Counted from the first letter of the stretch, positions 34,920-44,636 are shown. The stretch is 64,000 nucleotides of DNA from Oscillospiraceae bacterium (GCA_009777235.1 WRMH01000001.1:186001-250000); one strand, 5' to 3'. Notes: generated by a model not told the origin, from the sequence alone. Numbers and translations are program-made.

Positions 34920-35663
34920 TTAAACCGCTTCACTTACTTTGTAATAGCGCATGAACAAATCTTCCATCGAATCGGGGAGCTTGCCGTCCTCCGCGGCGGC
35001 TTTTTGCTTGAGTTCGTCGAGCGTGCCGACCTGCATCAGCTTTCCTTTCATTATGATACCGACCCTGTCACACAGCCTTTCAACTTCGCTGAGTATGTGG
35101 CTTGAGAGGAAAATGCCTTTGCCGCTCTTTTTGAGTCTTTGCACTTGCTGTACAAAAACTTCTCCCATCAGCGGGTCAAGGCCGCTGGTTGGTTCGTCAA
35201 GCAGATATAAGTCGGCATCGGATGCAAACGCGGCAACGAGAGCGACTTTTTGACGGTTGCCCTTGGAATATGTTCTGCATTTCTTTGATGGGTCAAGGTC
35301 AAACGCCTCAAGCATTTCTTCGCGCATTGCCTTGTCTGAGCTGCCGCGCAAGCTAATAAACAAGTCAATGACCTCTCCTCCGGTAAGGTTTGGCCAAAGG
35401 TTGACATCACCCGGAACATAAGCTATGCGCTTGTGTATGTGGGTGGCTTCTTTCCACGCGTCCATGCCAAATACTTTTGCGCCTCCTGACGTCGCTTGCA
35501 ATATTCCGAGCAGTACGCGAATGGTGGTCGTTTTTCCGGCGCCGTTCGGGCCGATATAACCGAATACTTCTCCCTTTTTTACTGATAGGCTGATATCATC
35601 AAGCGCGGTAAATTTCCCGAATTTTTTTGTTAGGTTTGTGATTTCCAAGCTAAAATCTGACAT
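34920..35663 (-). CDS. ABC exporter ATPase (DrrA/CcmA-like)
   Basis: 247 residues: Walker A GPNGAGKTTT (~38-47), signature TYSKGNRQK (a variant of LSGGQ in which SKGN replaces SGGQ, common in this subfamily), Walker B LYLLDEPTSGLDP, and switch histidine LSSHIL. It pairs with the downstream permease gene, 18 bp away. Confidence 0.88.
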   Translation of the reverse strand: MSDFSLEITNLTKKFGKFTALDDISLSVKKGEVFGYIGPNGAGKTTTIRVLLGILQATSGGAKVFGMDAWKEATHIHKRIAYVPGDVNLWPNLTGGEVIDLFISLRGSSDKAMREEMLEAFDLDPSKKCRTYSKGNRQKVALVAAFASDADLYLLDEPTSGLDPLMGEVFVQQVQRLKKSGKGIFLSSHILSEVERLCDRVGIIMKGKLMQVGTLDELKQKAAAEDGKLPDSMEDLFMRYYKVSEAV

Positions 35664-35763
35664 TGCTCATCCCCTTTCTTTTTTGCACAGCTTCGTTAAC
35701 TATCCCTTTATTAGATTGTAAAGCATATTGACCAACATAGTCAAGAAATATCGCCCCTATCTG

Positions 35764-35798
35764 CAAAAGATAACGCCGCACGATGAGCGCGACGTTAT
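35764..35798 (-). terminator. Probable terminator behind the YjfB-like gene
   Basis: Reverse strand ATAACGTCGC/GCGGCGTTAT with one G-T pair and a 9-base loop, followed by CTTTTGC. The T-run is short, so efficiency is uncertain. Confidence 0.45.
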
Positions 35799-35860
35799 AT
35801 TATGACGTATAACTATTAAATTTTTGCGCAACACAAGTTTAATATGCCTATAGCGGCAAG

Positions 35861-36106
35861 TTATACAGATATGTCGTAGTTTGAGCCAACTCCCGTGGCG
35901 GCTGCCATAGAACTGATGAGTTCGTTTGCGGCATTTTCAAATTGCGTTTGCGCCATATCAAGAACCTGCATAGAAACCTGCGAGCTAAGCTGAACCGAGT
36001 CAACCGCTGAAACCCGCTCTATGTCCGCGCTTTGTACTTGTGGCTCCATTTGCGTCTGTGTTTGCGGCAAAACTTGAGCTGTTTGTGTTACTCCTGCAAT
36101 ATTCAT
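35861..36106 (-). CDS. YjfB-like putative motility protein
   Basis: 81 residues: MNIAGVTQTAQVL, a Gln-rich linker, then VQLSSQVSMQVLDMAQTQFENAANELISSM, resembling the YjfB motility family (short helical proteins found near or co-regulated with flagellar genes in Bacillota). No signal peptide. The upstream 100 bp contain CCGAT and TAAA words at loosely sigma-D-like spacing, too weak to call. The flagellar operon is 23 kb away. Confidence 0.55.
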   Translation of the reverse strand: MNIAGVTQTAQVLPQTQTQMEPQVQSADIERVSAVDSVQLSSQVSMQVLDMAQTQFENAANELISSMAAATGVGSNYDISV

Positions 36107-36328
36107 GTCATTGCCATCCTTTCTGCACCGCGCACATCGTAGTTTTAAGGTACTTTATGCGCATCGGAAACTCCTTTTTCCTTTGGGTAACCATCAGTTT
36201 ACCATGAAAGTTTACATAAAGCAAGTCTTTTTTTTGAAAAAATTTAAAAAATTTTTATGATAATTTTGCAAGCAGTGCGGCAATGTTGCAACCACCCCGC
36301 AGTCACCCCGCCGTTTTGCGTTTTTCAG

Positions 36329-36357
36329 TTGACAAAGCGCGGTAACGGACATACAAT
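36329..36357 (+). promoter_or_regulatory. Promoter of fucI
   Basis: TTGACA (36329-36334), 17 bp, TACAAT (36352-36357). Start predicted near 36364, leaving a ~35-nt leader with AGGAGC before the ATG. The remainder of 36107-36328 is AT-rich and shows nothing definite. Confidence 0.75.
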
Positions 36358-36398
36358 TATATATACAACAAAGCAACCAACAACACAGGAGCTATGCA

Positions 36399-38180
36399 AT
36401 GAACTATCCAAAAATTGGTATTCGCCCGACGATTGACGGCAGATGGGGCGGCGTGCGCGAGTCGCTTGAAGTAAAAACCATGAACATGGCAAGGTCAGCT
36501 TCCTCACTAATTTCACAGAACCTGCGTTATCCCGACGGAAAGCCCGTCGAGTGCGTAATCAGCAACACAACAATCGGCGGCGGCGCAGAAGCGGCAATGT
36601 GCGAGGAAACATTTTCGCGTGAAAACGTTGCGGCAACATTAACGGTTACTCCAAGCTGGTGCTATGGGTCGGAAACCTTTGACATGAACCCGAAAACGAT
36701 AAAAGCCGTTTGGGGATTTAACGGAACGGAAAGACCGGGCGCGGTTTATCTTGCGGCAGTAATGGCGGCGTATGCGCAAAAAGGATTGCCCGCATACAGC
36801 ATTTATGGAGAAGACGTGCAGGATTTGAGCGATGACACAATTCCGCCCGACGTAGCGGAAAAGATACTCGTTTTCGCAAAATGTGCGGTTGCTGTGGGAT
36901 GGATGAAAAATAAATCGTATGTAAATCTCGGCGGCGTATCAATGGGGATTGCCGGAAGCTACTGCAATGAAACATTCTTTCAAAAATATTTGGGCATACG
37001 GGCAGAGTGGGTGGACTTAACAGAGATTCTGAGGCGTATGAAAATCGGAATTTACGACAAAAACGAATTTGAAAAAGCGTTGGAGTGGATAAAAGCAAAC
37101 TGCAAAATGGGCTATGATAAAAACGAGAAAGCGGAGCTTGCGGAAATAGTCGCAAAATCTAAGGTCATACCCCCCGACGAGGATTGGACATTTATTGCAA
37201 AAATGACGGTCATTATAAAAGATATTTTGCACGGAAACCCGAAGCTCGCCGAAATGGGATGGCACGAAGAAGCACTTGGCAAAAATGCTGTTGCCGGAGG
37301 ATTTCAAGGGCAAAGGCATTGGACGGACTGGCTTCCGAACGGTGATTTCTGCGAGGCTATCTTAGCCTCGACGTTTGACTGGAACGGCGCACGAGAGCCC
37401 TTTGCGTTTGCTACGGAAAATGACACGCTAAACGGTGCCGCAATGCTCTTTGGCAAGCTCGTGTCCGACACATCCCCCGTGTTTCATGATGTCCGAACCT
37501 ATTGGAGTCCCGAAGCGGTAGAAAAAGCGAGCGGCAAAAAACCTCAAGGCGAAGCGGCAGCAGGCTTTATACACCTGATTAACTCCGGAGCGGCGGCGCT
37601 CGACGGAACGGGAGCCTCAAAAAATGACAGCGGAGCGGGGCTGATGAAGCCGTGGTGGGAGATGACAAAAAATGACATTACCGCTTGCCTGAATGCCACG
37701 CGTTGGTGCCGCGCAGACTATTCATATTTCAGGGGCGGCGGGTATTCAAGCGCATGGGACAATATCGCGTCAATGCCTGTTACAATGCTTCGTGTAAATA
37801 TAATTGACGGAGTTGGTCCCACGCTTCAAATCGCGGAAGGACAAACCGTATTGCTCGATAAAGACACGCATAAAATTCTCACAGACAGAACAGACCCCAC
37901 ATGGCCAACGACATGGTTTGTGCCGAACCTTACAGGGCATGGCGCGTTTACTGATGTCTACGGCGTTATGGCGGCTTGGGGGTCGAACCACAGCGTAACT
38001 GTTTACGGTCATGTCGGAGATAGGTTAATAACACTCGCTTCAATGCTCAGGATTCCTGTTTCCTTGCATAACATTAAAGAAACCCGCGCATTTCGCCCGC
38101 ACGCTTGGGCGGCGTTTGGCATGAACGCGGACGCGGCAGATTACAAGGCTTGCGAGGTTTACGGCCCTCTCTACGGATAA
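36399..38180 (+). CDS. fucI: L-fucose isomerase
   Basis: A 593-residue enzyme collinear with E. coli FucI from MNYPKIGIRPTIDGR to YGPLYG. Manganese/catalytic residues correspond to E319 (GDFCEAIL), D342 (ATENDTLNG) and H531 (WGSNHSV). It interconverts L-fucose and L-fuculose (also D-arabinose and D-ribulose). No fucK or fucA follows; the next gene is an esterase, so the rest of the fucose pathway must lie elsewhere. Confidence 0.95.
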   Translation: MNYPKIGIRPTIDGRWGGVRESLEVKTMNMARSASSLISQNLRYPDGKPVECVISNTTIGGGAEAAMCEETFSRENVAATLTVTPSWCYGSETFDMNPKTIKAVWGFNGTERPGAVYLAAVMAAYAQKGLPAYSIYGEDVQDLSDDTIPPDVAEKILVFAKCAVAVGWMKNKSYVNLGGVSMGIAGSYCNETFFQKYLGIRAEWVDLTEILRRMKIGIYDKNEFEKALEWIKANCKMGYDKNEKAELAEIVAKSKVIPPDEDWTFIAKMTVIIKDILHGNPKLAEMGWHEEALGKNAVAGGFQGQRHWTDWLPNGDFCEAILASTFDWNGAREPFAFATENDTLNGAAMLFGKLVSDTSPVFHDVRTYWSPEAVEKASGKKPQGEAAAGFIHLINSGAAALDGTGASKNDSGAGLMKPWWEMTKNDITACLNATRWCRADYSYFRGGGYSSAWDNIASMPVTMLRVNIIDGVGPTLQIAEGQTVLLDKDTHKILTDRTDPTWPTTWFVPNLTGHGAFTDVYGVMAAWGSNHSVTVYGHVGDRLITLASMLRIPVSLHNIKETRAFRPHAWAAFGMNADAADYKACEVYGPLYG

Positions 38181-38247
38181 ACTGTTATTTGTTCAAACTA
38201 CAAGAATCAAATATAGCGCAGTATATAATATTAAGGTGTGACTGATT

Positions 38248-39825
38248 TTGAACGTAAAACTACCGAAAATAATAAGCTCAGGAATGATAATCGAAAAAAC
38301 CGCTCGTATATGGGGGACTGCCGACGACTGCGAAGCGGCGGAAACCTCCGTAGAAATCTCCTTTTGCGGGAAAAAATACTATGCGGACATTCAAGACGGA
38401 AAATGGGAAGCGGTTATTTTATCCAACGATTACGGCGGTCCGTATGACATGACCATTGGGGACATAACCCTCTCGGATATATTTGTGGGGCGTGTCTTTA
38501 TGCTTGGCGGTCAATCCAACATGGAAATGCCCGTAAGCCGAGTGCGGTTAAAATATGACGACGATTTCAAGGGGCTGACCCATAACCCGCGTATTCGGGC
38601 ATTTCTGGTGGAGCGGGATTATGAATTTCACGCACCGAGAAGTGACTGCAAGGGCAGTTGGCGGTCTGTCAGTCCGGAAACCGTTGACAATTTTTTTGCC
38701 GTGTCATTTTATCTGTCGCGCATATTAGAAAAAGCCTTAGACATACCTATCGGGCTGATTGAATGTGCTGTGGGCGGTTCGCGAATTGAAAGCTGGATGA
38801 ATGAAGCGGAAACAGTTTTTCACGGCTATACTGCCGAACTTCTGCGGTTGTGCAAGCACGAGGGGTTCGTAGAGCTTATAACCCGAGAGGACGAAAAAAG
38901 AGTCAACGAATGGAAACAGAATGTTCTTGACAATGACCAAGGGCTTGCCGATAAATATTTCAGTGACGATTATGACGATATGGGTTGGAAAACCCGCAAT
39001 CTTACAAAGGATTGGGAAGAAGATATAGGGTTATTTTTCGGCTCAACATGGTTTAGAAAAACCTTTGAAATCGGCGATGAAATGGCAAACTCCCCCGCAA
39101 GGCTTCTGCTTGGCACAATCTCAGACAGCGACACAGTATATCTCAACGGTGTTATTGTCGGTCAAACATGGTACAAATACCCGCCGCGAGCCTATGACAT
39201 TCCGCAAGGAGTGTTGCGCAGCGGGCGCAATACAGTTGCGGTGCGTGTTGTCAGCGAGCGTGAATACGGCGGATTTACCGCAGGCAAGGAGTACAAGCTC
39301 AAAACAGCGGCGGGAGAGATTTCTCTCGACGGTGACTGGGCGTACCGACACGGTTATGAAACCTGCGAATTGCCGCCCGCCACTCAGTTTGTTAACTATC
39401 CGAGCGGATTATATAACGCCATGCTCGCGCCGATAATGCCGTTTTCAATATCTGCGTTTTTGTGGTATCAGGGCGAGAGTAATTCTTCCTCACCATACAT
39501 ATATGACAAGCTGCTTGCTGAATTTCTGTCGTACATACGCGCAAAGCACAGAAAAGAGCTGCCCTTTGTTGTGGTGCAGCTGCCAAATTATGATGCGGGC
39601 GCACTCAATGATAACTGGCGGATTGTCCGAGAAAAACAGGCAACAATTCTGAATTACCCAAATACTGCTATGATTGTCACAACGGACATAGGCGAGGACA
39701 ATGACTTGCACCCGCTTAACAAAAAAGAACTCTCAAACAGACTCGCCGAAGCAACACTGTACTTGCTCAGAGGTGACACGATAAAAACCGTTGACAAAGT
39801 AAAAATACTCCCCTCAACATCATAA
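38248..39825 (+). CDS. Sialate O-acetylesterase-like SGNH hydrolase, short C-terminus
   Basis: 525 residues from TTG 38248 (AAGGTG upstream). Catalytic serine block MLGGQSNMEMP (~88-98), a jelly-roll-like insertion (~235-380), WYQGESN, and the acid/base block DLHPLNKKELSNRL near the end. Such enzymes remove O-acetyl groups from sialic acids or other acetylated sugars. No signal peptide, so it is probably intracellular. The usual C-terminal beta domain after DxH is missing: the last seven codons (KILPSTS and stop) are the 5' arm of a terminator. Confidence 0.82.
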   Translation: MNVKLPKIISSGMIIEKTARIWGTADDCEAAETSVEISFCGKKYYADIQDGKWEAVILSNDYGGPYDMTIGDITLSDIFVGRVFMLGGQSNMEMPVSRVRLKYDDDFKGLTHNPRIRAFLVERDYEFHAPRSDCKGSWRSVSPETVDNFFAVSFYLSRILEKALDIPIGLIECAVGGSRIESWMNEAETVFHGYTAELLRLCKHEGFVELITREDEKRVNEWKQNVLDNDQGLADKYFSDDYDDMGWKTRNLTKDWEEDIGLFFGSTWFRKTFEIGDEMANSPARLLLGTISDSDTVYLNGVIVGQTWYKYPPRAYDIPQGVLRSGRNTVAVRVVSEREYGGFTAGKEYKLKTAAGEISLDGDWAYRHGYETCELPPATQFVNYPSGLYNAMLAPIMPFSISAFLWYQGESNSSSPYIYDKLLAEFLSYIRAKHRKELPFVVVQLPNYDAGALNDNWRIVREKQATILNYPNTAMIVTTDIGEDNDLHPLNKKELSNRLAEATLYLLRGDTIKTVDKVKILPSTS

Positions 39826-39840
39826 GGGGAGTATTCTTTT
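39804..39840 (+). terminator. Terminator overlapping the esterase stop codon
   Basis: AATACTCCCCT and AGGGGAGTATT (11 bp) close a ~10-base loop, followed by CTTTT. The TAA (39823-39825) lies at the loop/right-arm junction, so the coding sequence ends within the hairpin. Confidence 0.85.
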
Positions 39841-39893
39841 AGCCCCAATGTGCGGCAGAGGTTTTTAGAAGTAATGCAACCCACCACAAAGCG

Positions 39894-39991
39894 GTCATAA
39901 AATTCATTCCGAGAGCGGAGCATGGACGCGGAGCGTCCGATCGTTTGCGCACGGATGGACGCAATTGATCGGGGAGGAATGATTTTATGAC
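39894..39991. repeat. Covarying palindromic element, copy C
   Basis: Same element, with the first hairpin perfect (GGACGC-GGA-GCGTCC) and the inner stem of the second hairpin changed on both sides (TTGCG/CGCAA instead of CTGCG/CGCAG). It lies between the esterase terminator and the rnj 3' end. Confidence 0.85.
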
Positions 39992-40031
39992 AGCGAAGGT
40001 ATAAAAGTGGGGAAATTATGATTTTGTTATA

Positions 40032-41690
40032 CTATATCTCTGTTACGGTGGGTAAAATCATGGGTTTTCGCTTTGTGTTTTTGTATAAATAATTGGAAAG
40101 ATCGGAGCGTATGGCTCGCCGCAGGGCATTGTGATTGCCGCCTATTTCACGCGCCGCCCGCTCGATCGTATCCATCACCATATCCTTTAGGTCTTTCATC
40201 AGATCTTCCGACTCTTTGACGTAGACAAACCCACGCGTTATTATGTCCGGCTCCGATATAAGGCTTCCGTCCTCGCTCGAAAGATTCACAATAACAACGA
40301 TCATGCCGTCCTGCGCCAAATGCTTTCTGTCGCGCAAAACAACAGAATCCACGTCAAAATCGCCCGAGCCGTCAACCAGCACTCTTCCCGAAGGCACCGT
40401 GCCGTTTTTTGCGATACTTTTGCCCGAAAGCTCGAGGACTTGCCCTATTTCTCCGATGATGATGTTGCCGGATTTGATACCCATTTGCCCGGCAAGCCGT
40501 GCGTGTATGCAAAGATGCCTGTGTTCACCGTGAACGGGAATGAAAAACTTGGGCTTCGTTAAAGCAAGCATCATCTTGAGCTCTTCCTGATATGCGTGCC
40601 CCGATACGTGAAGCTCCGAAACCTTGTCATAAATGACCTCGGCTCCGCGCCGGAAAAGCTCATCAATTACACGGCTGACGGTCACTTCATTGCCGGGCAC
40701 GGCCGACGCCGAAATGATAACCCTATCACCGGATTTTATCTCGATCTGCTTATGATCCGAAAACGCTATGCGATACAGGGCGCTCATGGGTTCGCCTTGG
40801 CTGCCCGATGTTATAATAACTGTTCTGTCCGCCGGCAAATTGTTTATCTGGCCAAGCTCCATCAGCAATCCGTCGGGTATTTTCACGCACCCCAGCTCGG
40901 TTGACACACGCAGCGCGTTTTCCATGCTGCGCCCGGTGACGGCAACTCGCCTGCCATATTTGGCGGCACAATCTATTACTTGTTGGACACGGTGAACATT
41001 TGAGGCGAAGGTCGTCACTATTATACGTTTAGAACAGTTTTGAAAGAGTTCGTCAAAACGCTCCCCGACCTTGCTTTCCGACGTGGAATAGCCGGGTTTT
41101 TCAACATTTGTGGAATCCGCCAGCAACGCCAGCACGCCATTTTTGCCAAGCTCAGAGAGCCGCGCAATGTCTATCATTTCGCCGGAAACAGGGGTTGTGT
41201 CAACTTTAAAATCTCCCGTATGGACAACAATGCCGACAGGCGTTCTTATGGCAAGCGCTACCGTGTCGTGGATGCTGTGGTTTACATGAATAAGTTCAAC
41301 CTTAAACAAACCAAGTTTTATTATGTCGCCCGGTTTTCTGACTTCGATCTTTACGTTTTCGAGCAGCTTGTGTTCCGCGAGCTTGATTTCGATAAGCCCC
41401 GCCGTCAGCGGCGTTGCGTATACCGGCACATTGATCTCGCGCATTACATAAGGCAGCGCGCCGATATGATCTTCGTGCCCGTGCGTCAAGACGATTCCGC
41501 GTATTTTGTCTTTGTTCATAACCAAATATTCAAAATTCGGAATGACAATATCAACGCCATACATCTCGTCATCGGGAAATCCCAAGCCGCAATCTACGAC
41601 TATCATGTCCTCCCCAAATTCATACACGGCAAGGTTCTTGCCAATCTCACCCTGACCGCCAAGTAAGATAATTTTTAGTTTTTCATCCAT
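40032..41690 (-). CDS. rnj: Ribonuclease J
   Basis: 552 residues: metallo-beta-lactamase zinc motif HGHEDH (70-75), beta-CASP region with SGSQGEPMSAL and HVSGHAYQEE, FIPVHGEHRHL, and the C-terminal J domain. It is the 5'-3' exo/endo-RNase of Bacillota RNA processing and decay. Last gene of rpe-recR-rnj. Confidence 0.93.
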   Translation of the reverse strand: MDEKLKIILLGGQGEIGKNLAVYEFGEDMIVVDCGLGFPDDEMYGVDIVIPNFEYLVMNKDKIRGIVLTHGHEDHIGALPYVMREINVPVYATPLTAGLIEIKLAEHKLLENVKIEVRKPGDIIKLGLFKVELIHVNHSIHDTVALAIRTPVGIVVHTGDFKVDTTPVSGEMIDIARLSELGKNGVLALLADSTNVEKPGYSTSESKVGERFDELFQNCSKRIIVTTFASNVHRVQQVIDCAAKYGRRVAVTGRSMENALRVSTELGCVKIPDGLLMELGQINNLPADRTVIITSGSQGEPMSALYRIAFSDHKQIEIKSGDRVIISASAVPGNEVTVSRVIDELFRRGAEVIYDKVSELHVSGHAYQEELKMMLALTKPKFFIPVHGEHRHLCIHARLAGQMGIKSGNIIIGEIGQVLELSGKSIAKNGTVPSGRVLVDGSGDFDVDSVVLRDRKHLAQDGMIVVIVNLSSEDGSLISEPDIITRGFVYVKESEDLMKDLKDMVMDTIERAAREIGGNHNALRRAIRSDLSNYLYKNTKRKPMILPTVTEI

Positions 41691-41784
41691 TGTATGTTTT
41701 TCGCTTTCATTAGATTTGTTTGGCTTACCTGTCTAACTGACGCGGCGTTTAGCGTTTAACGCCCAAAGGGCAGCAAAAAGGCTC

Positions 41785-42384
41785 TTACATTTCCATTCTG
41801 CCTTCAATGGCACGCATCAAAGTAGCGTCATCGGCATATTCAAGGCTTCCGCCAACAGGTATGCCATACGCAAGGCGCGTTACTTTCACGTCAAAAGATT
41901 TCAGCAAGCGTGAAATATACCTTGCGGTTGTTTCTCCTTCCGTATCGGGGTTGGTCGCCATTATAACTTCATCAACGCCCCCGTCACAAACTCGCGTAAC
42001 CAACTCTTTGATCCTTATATCATCAGGCCCGACATTGCTCATCGGAGATATAACGCCGTGCAGGACATGATATACGCCGTCGTACTCGCGTGAACGCTCA
42101 ATGGCAAGCACTCCTTTTGGGTCGGGCACCACGCATACAATCCGGGGGTTTCGTCTTTCGCTCTCGCAAACCATACATAGCTCGCTGTCCGTCAAATTCA
42201 TACATACTTTACAGCATTGCACATAAGAAACCGCGTCGTTTATCGCCTCCGCGAACGCCGCCGCTTCTTCATCGGGCAGTGATACCATAAAAAATGCCAG
42301 CCTCTGCGCGGTTTTCCGGCCTATACCCGGCAGCATGGCAAACTTATCTATGAGGTTTTCGAGCGCAGACGGAAAATAATCCAT
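41785..42384 (-). CDS. recR: Recombination mediator RecR
   Basis: 199 residues: helix-hairpin-helix LPGIGRKTAQRLAFF, four-cysteine zinc finger (CCKVCMNLTDSELCMVC, ~57-73), TOPRIM domain (VVPDPKGVLAIE to TNPDTEGETTA) and the C-terminal GIPVGGSLEYAD. It works with RecF/RecO in recombinational repair. Usually found with dnaX-ybaB; here with rpe and rnj. Confidence 0.95.
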   Translation of the reverse strand: MDYFPSALENLIDKFAMLPGIGRKTAQRLAFFMVSLPDEEAAAFAEAINDAVSYVQCCKVCMNLTDSELCMVCESERRNPRIVCVVPDPKGVLAIERSREYDGVYHVLHGVISPMSNVGPDDIRIKELVTRVCDGGVDEVIMATNPDTEGETTARYISRLLKSFDVKVTRLAYGIPVGGSLEYADDATLMRAIEGRMEM

Positions 42385-42437
42385 TTTTCTCCTTTTTGCC
42401 GGTTCCCGGCGATATTATATCCCCATGCCGCGGTTTC

Positions 42438-43118
42438 TCAAACGCTGCCTCGCAGCTCTTCTATATGAGCCGCTCTGTCCGGCACGCTAAACACGTCAAT
42501 ACCCGCGACCAACACATTTGCCCCCGCCGAAACACAGAGCTTTGCAGTCTCTATATTTATTCCGCCGTCCACCTCAAGCTCACATTTCGGATTTACGCGG
42601 TCTATGGCCGCTCTTATCTCGGACACCTTAGATAATGTCCGGGGCAAAAATTCCTGCCCGCCGTACCCCGGCTCAACCGTCATAACCAAAACAAGGTCAA
42701 GCCTGTCAATATATGGGATCACGGCAGCCGCCGGTGTTGACGGTCTGAGCGTAAGCCCGGCTTTTTTTCCGCATGAGTGAATCGTATCGATCGTATTTCG
42801 CACCCTATCCGACGCTACAGGGTTAAGCCAAGATACATCAGGTTCTTCCGCCTCGATATGAAAAGTAATTATGTCAGCTCCGGCGGCGGCAAACTTTGCG
42901 GCATATTGCGACGGGGATTGTATCATTAGGTGAACATCGAGAGTCTTGTCCGTAATCGCGCGAACTGACTCGAGTACGGGAAACCCAAAAGAAATGTTTC
43001 GCACAAAAACCCCGTCCATTACGTCAAAGTGTATATAGTCGGCGTTTGCAATGCTTTCTATCTCATTGCCCAGCTTTGTAAAGTCTGCCGCAAGAATTGA
43101 TGGGGAAATCTTTATCAT
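42438..43118 (-). CDS. rpe: Ribulose-phosphate 3-epimerase
   Basis: 226 residues from ATG 43118 (MIKISPSILAADFTKLG). Motifs: HFDVMDG, DVHLMI, TFHIEA, VMTVEPGYGGQ, EVDGGI. It interconverts ribulose 5-phosphate and xylulose 5-phosphate. There is no ribosome site; a TATAAT box ends seven bases before the ATG, so the message is predicted to be leaderless. Confidence 0.93.
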   Translation of the reverse strand: MIKISPSILAADFTKLGNEIESIANADYIHFDVMDGVFVRNISFGFPVLESVRAITDKTLDVHLMIQSPSQYAAKFAAAGADIITFHIEAEEPDVSWLNPVASDRVRNTIDTIHSCGKKAGLTLRPSTPAAAVIPYIDRLDLVLVMTVEPGYGGQEFLPRTLSKVSEIRAAIDRVNPKCELEVDGGINIETAKLCVSAGANVLVAGIDVFSVPDRAAHIEELRGSV

Positions 43119-43125
43119 GGTATGG

Positions 43126-43154
43126 ATTATATCACAATAATATGATATAATCAA
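43126..43154 (-). promoter_or_regulatory. Promoter of rpe giving a leaderless transcript
   Basis: Reverse strand TTGATT (43149-43154), 17 bp, TATAAT (43126-43131). Predicted +1 is at 43119-43118, i.e. at the A of the rpe start codon. It overlaps the divergent -10 box of mgtE. Confidence 0.7.
43143..43151 (+). promoter_or_regulatory. Extended -10 promoter of mgtE
   Basis: TGATATAAT (extended -10, TATAAT 43146-43151) with only a poor -35. Predicted start near 43158 gives a ~99-nt mgtE leader with one hairpin (GCGCTG/CAGCGC). The leader is too short for an M-box riboswitch. Confidence 0.5.
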
Positions 43155-43256
43155 GTATGCGCAACGCGCTATTTACTATTGTGACCCAGCCCCGGCGAGG
43201 AAGGGTCTGTGGTGTAACATGCGCTGCTTCACAGCGCGGAGAGGGGGTGAGATAAC

Positions 43257-44636
43257 ATGTCAGAATCAAAAAATGACAGCCTTTTACAAAAGGCGGAAAC
43301 GGAGCGTGCCGAATATGCCGAGCATAACGGGCAAGCACATGATATTATCTCACTTCGTCAGCGATTGCAAAGCACAAACCCTGCCGATATAGCCGAAGAC
43401 TTTGAAAATCTCGACGACGAGCAGCTTGTCACGCAATTTCGGATGCTTTCAAAAAACACGGCGGCGGACGTGTTCGCAAACCTGTCCGGCAGCACGCAAG
43501 AGAGCATAGTCAACGCCATACAAGACTATGAAATCAGCCACATCGTTGATGATTTGTTTCTCGACGATGCCGTAGACTTTATCGAAGAAATGCCCGCAAA
43601 TGTCGTAAAGAGGGTTTTGCGCAATCTTCCAAAGAATAAAAGAAACATGATAAATCATTTCCTGCAATATCCCGATGGCAGCGCGGGAAGCATTATGACC
43701 ATAGAATTTGTAGACCTTAAGGAATTCCTTACCGTCGAGGAAACCTTTCAGCGCATACGCCGTATCGCCGTTGACAGGGAAACTATTTATACCTGCTATG
43801 TCATAGATTCGCAAAGGCGTCTGCTCGGCGTTGTTTCCGCAAAAACCCTCCTGCTTGCCGAACCCGAAGATAAAATCGGTGATATTATGGATCGCGATGT
43901 GATATATGCCACAACTTGTGAAGATGTTGAAAATCTCGCCAACGATTTTAGAAAATACGGTCTTTTGGCAATGCCTATTGTAGACAATGAGCATAGGCTT
44001 GTCGGTATCGTCACGGTAGACGACGTGCTGGAAATCCAAGAGGAAGAAGCGACGGAGGACTTTGAGATCATGGCCGCTATATCGCCCTCCGATGACCCTT
44101 ATCTGAAAACAAGCGTATGGGTGCTCACAAAAAACAGGCTGCCTTGGCTCATGCTCCTCATGCTTACCGCAACCATTACCGGCACTATAATTGAGGGATT
44201 TCAGGATGCGCTTGCCAGCGTGACAGTTCTGATGTCATTTATCCCTATGCTAATGGACACCGGGGGCAATTGCGGGGCGCAAAGCTCGACACTTGTTATC
44301 CGCAACATGGCGCTCGGCGAGGTTGAATCGGGAGACATCTTTAGGGTTTGGTGGAAAGAAATCAGAATTGCCGTTTTGTGCGGCGGTGCGCTTGCCGTCG
44401 TCAACTGTATCAGAATACTTATACTGCACGGAAACATCGTAATTGCGCTTAGCGTGTCATTATCCCTTTACTGTACAGTCTTGATCGCAAAATCCATGGG
44501 CTGTATGCTCCCTCAAATTGCAAAACGGCTCAAGTTTGACCCCGCTGTCATGGCGTCGCCAATGATAACAACGCTTGTTGACGCGTGCAGCTTGCTGATT
44601 TTCTTCACGATAGCGAAAATTACTTTAAACATATAA
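43257..44636 (+). CDS. mgtE: Magnesium transporter MgtE
   Basis: 459 residues: cytoplasmic N domain (~20-140, superhelical MgtE_N), two CBS domains (~145-270), plug helix, then five membrane helices (~295-459) with [12 protein letters not shown] and the ion-binding DACSLL near the end. It is a Mg2+-gated channel. ATG 43257 follows GGGGGTGA. N-terminal ~20 residues are acidic and variable. Confidence 0.93.
   Translation: MSESKNDSLLQKAETERAEYAEHNGQAHDIISLRQRLQSTNPADIAEDFENLDDEQLVTQFRMLSKNTAADVFANLSGSTQESIVNAIQDYEISHIVDDLFLDDAVDFIEEMPANVVKRVLRNLPKNKRNMINHFLQYPDGSAGSIMTIEFVDLKEFLTVEETFQRIRRIAVDRETIYTCYVIDSQRRLLGVVSAKTLLLAEPEDKIGDIMDRDVIYATTCEDVENLANDFRKYGLLAMPIVDNEHRLVGIVTVDDVLEIQEEEATEDFEIMAAISPSDDPYLKTSVWVLTKNRLPWLMLLMLTATITGTIIEGFQDALASVTVLMSFIPMLMDTGGNCGAQSSTLVIRNMALGEVESGDIFRVWWKEIRIAVLCGGALAVVNCIRILILHGNIVIALSVSLSLYCTVLIAKSMGCMLPQIAKRLKFDPAVMASPMITTLVDACSLLIFFTIAKITLNI

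Noticed and set aside
41040-41666. 208-codon forward frame opposite rnj
   Set aside because: Antisense to RNase J; no ribosome site, no domain.
43155-43256. M-box magnesium riboswitch before mgtE
   Set aside because: The predicted leader is only ~99 nt with one small hairpin; the long conserved M-box core is absent.
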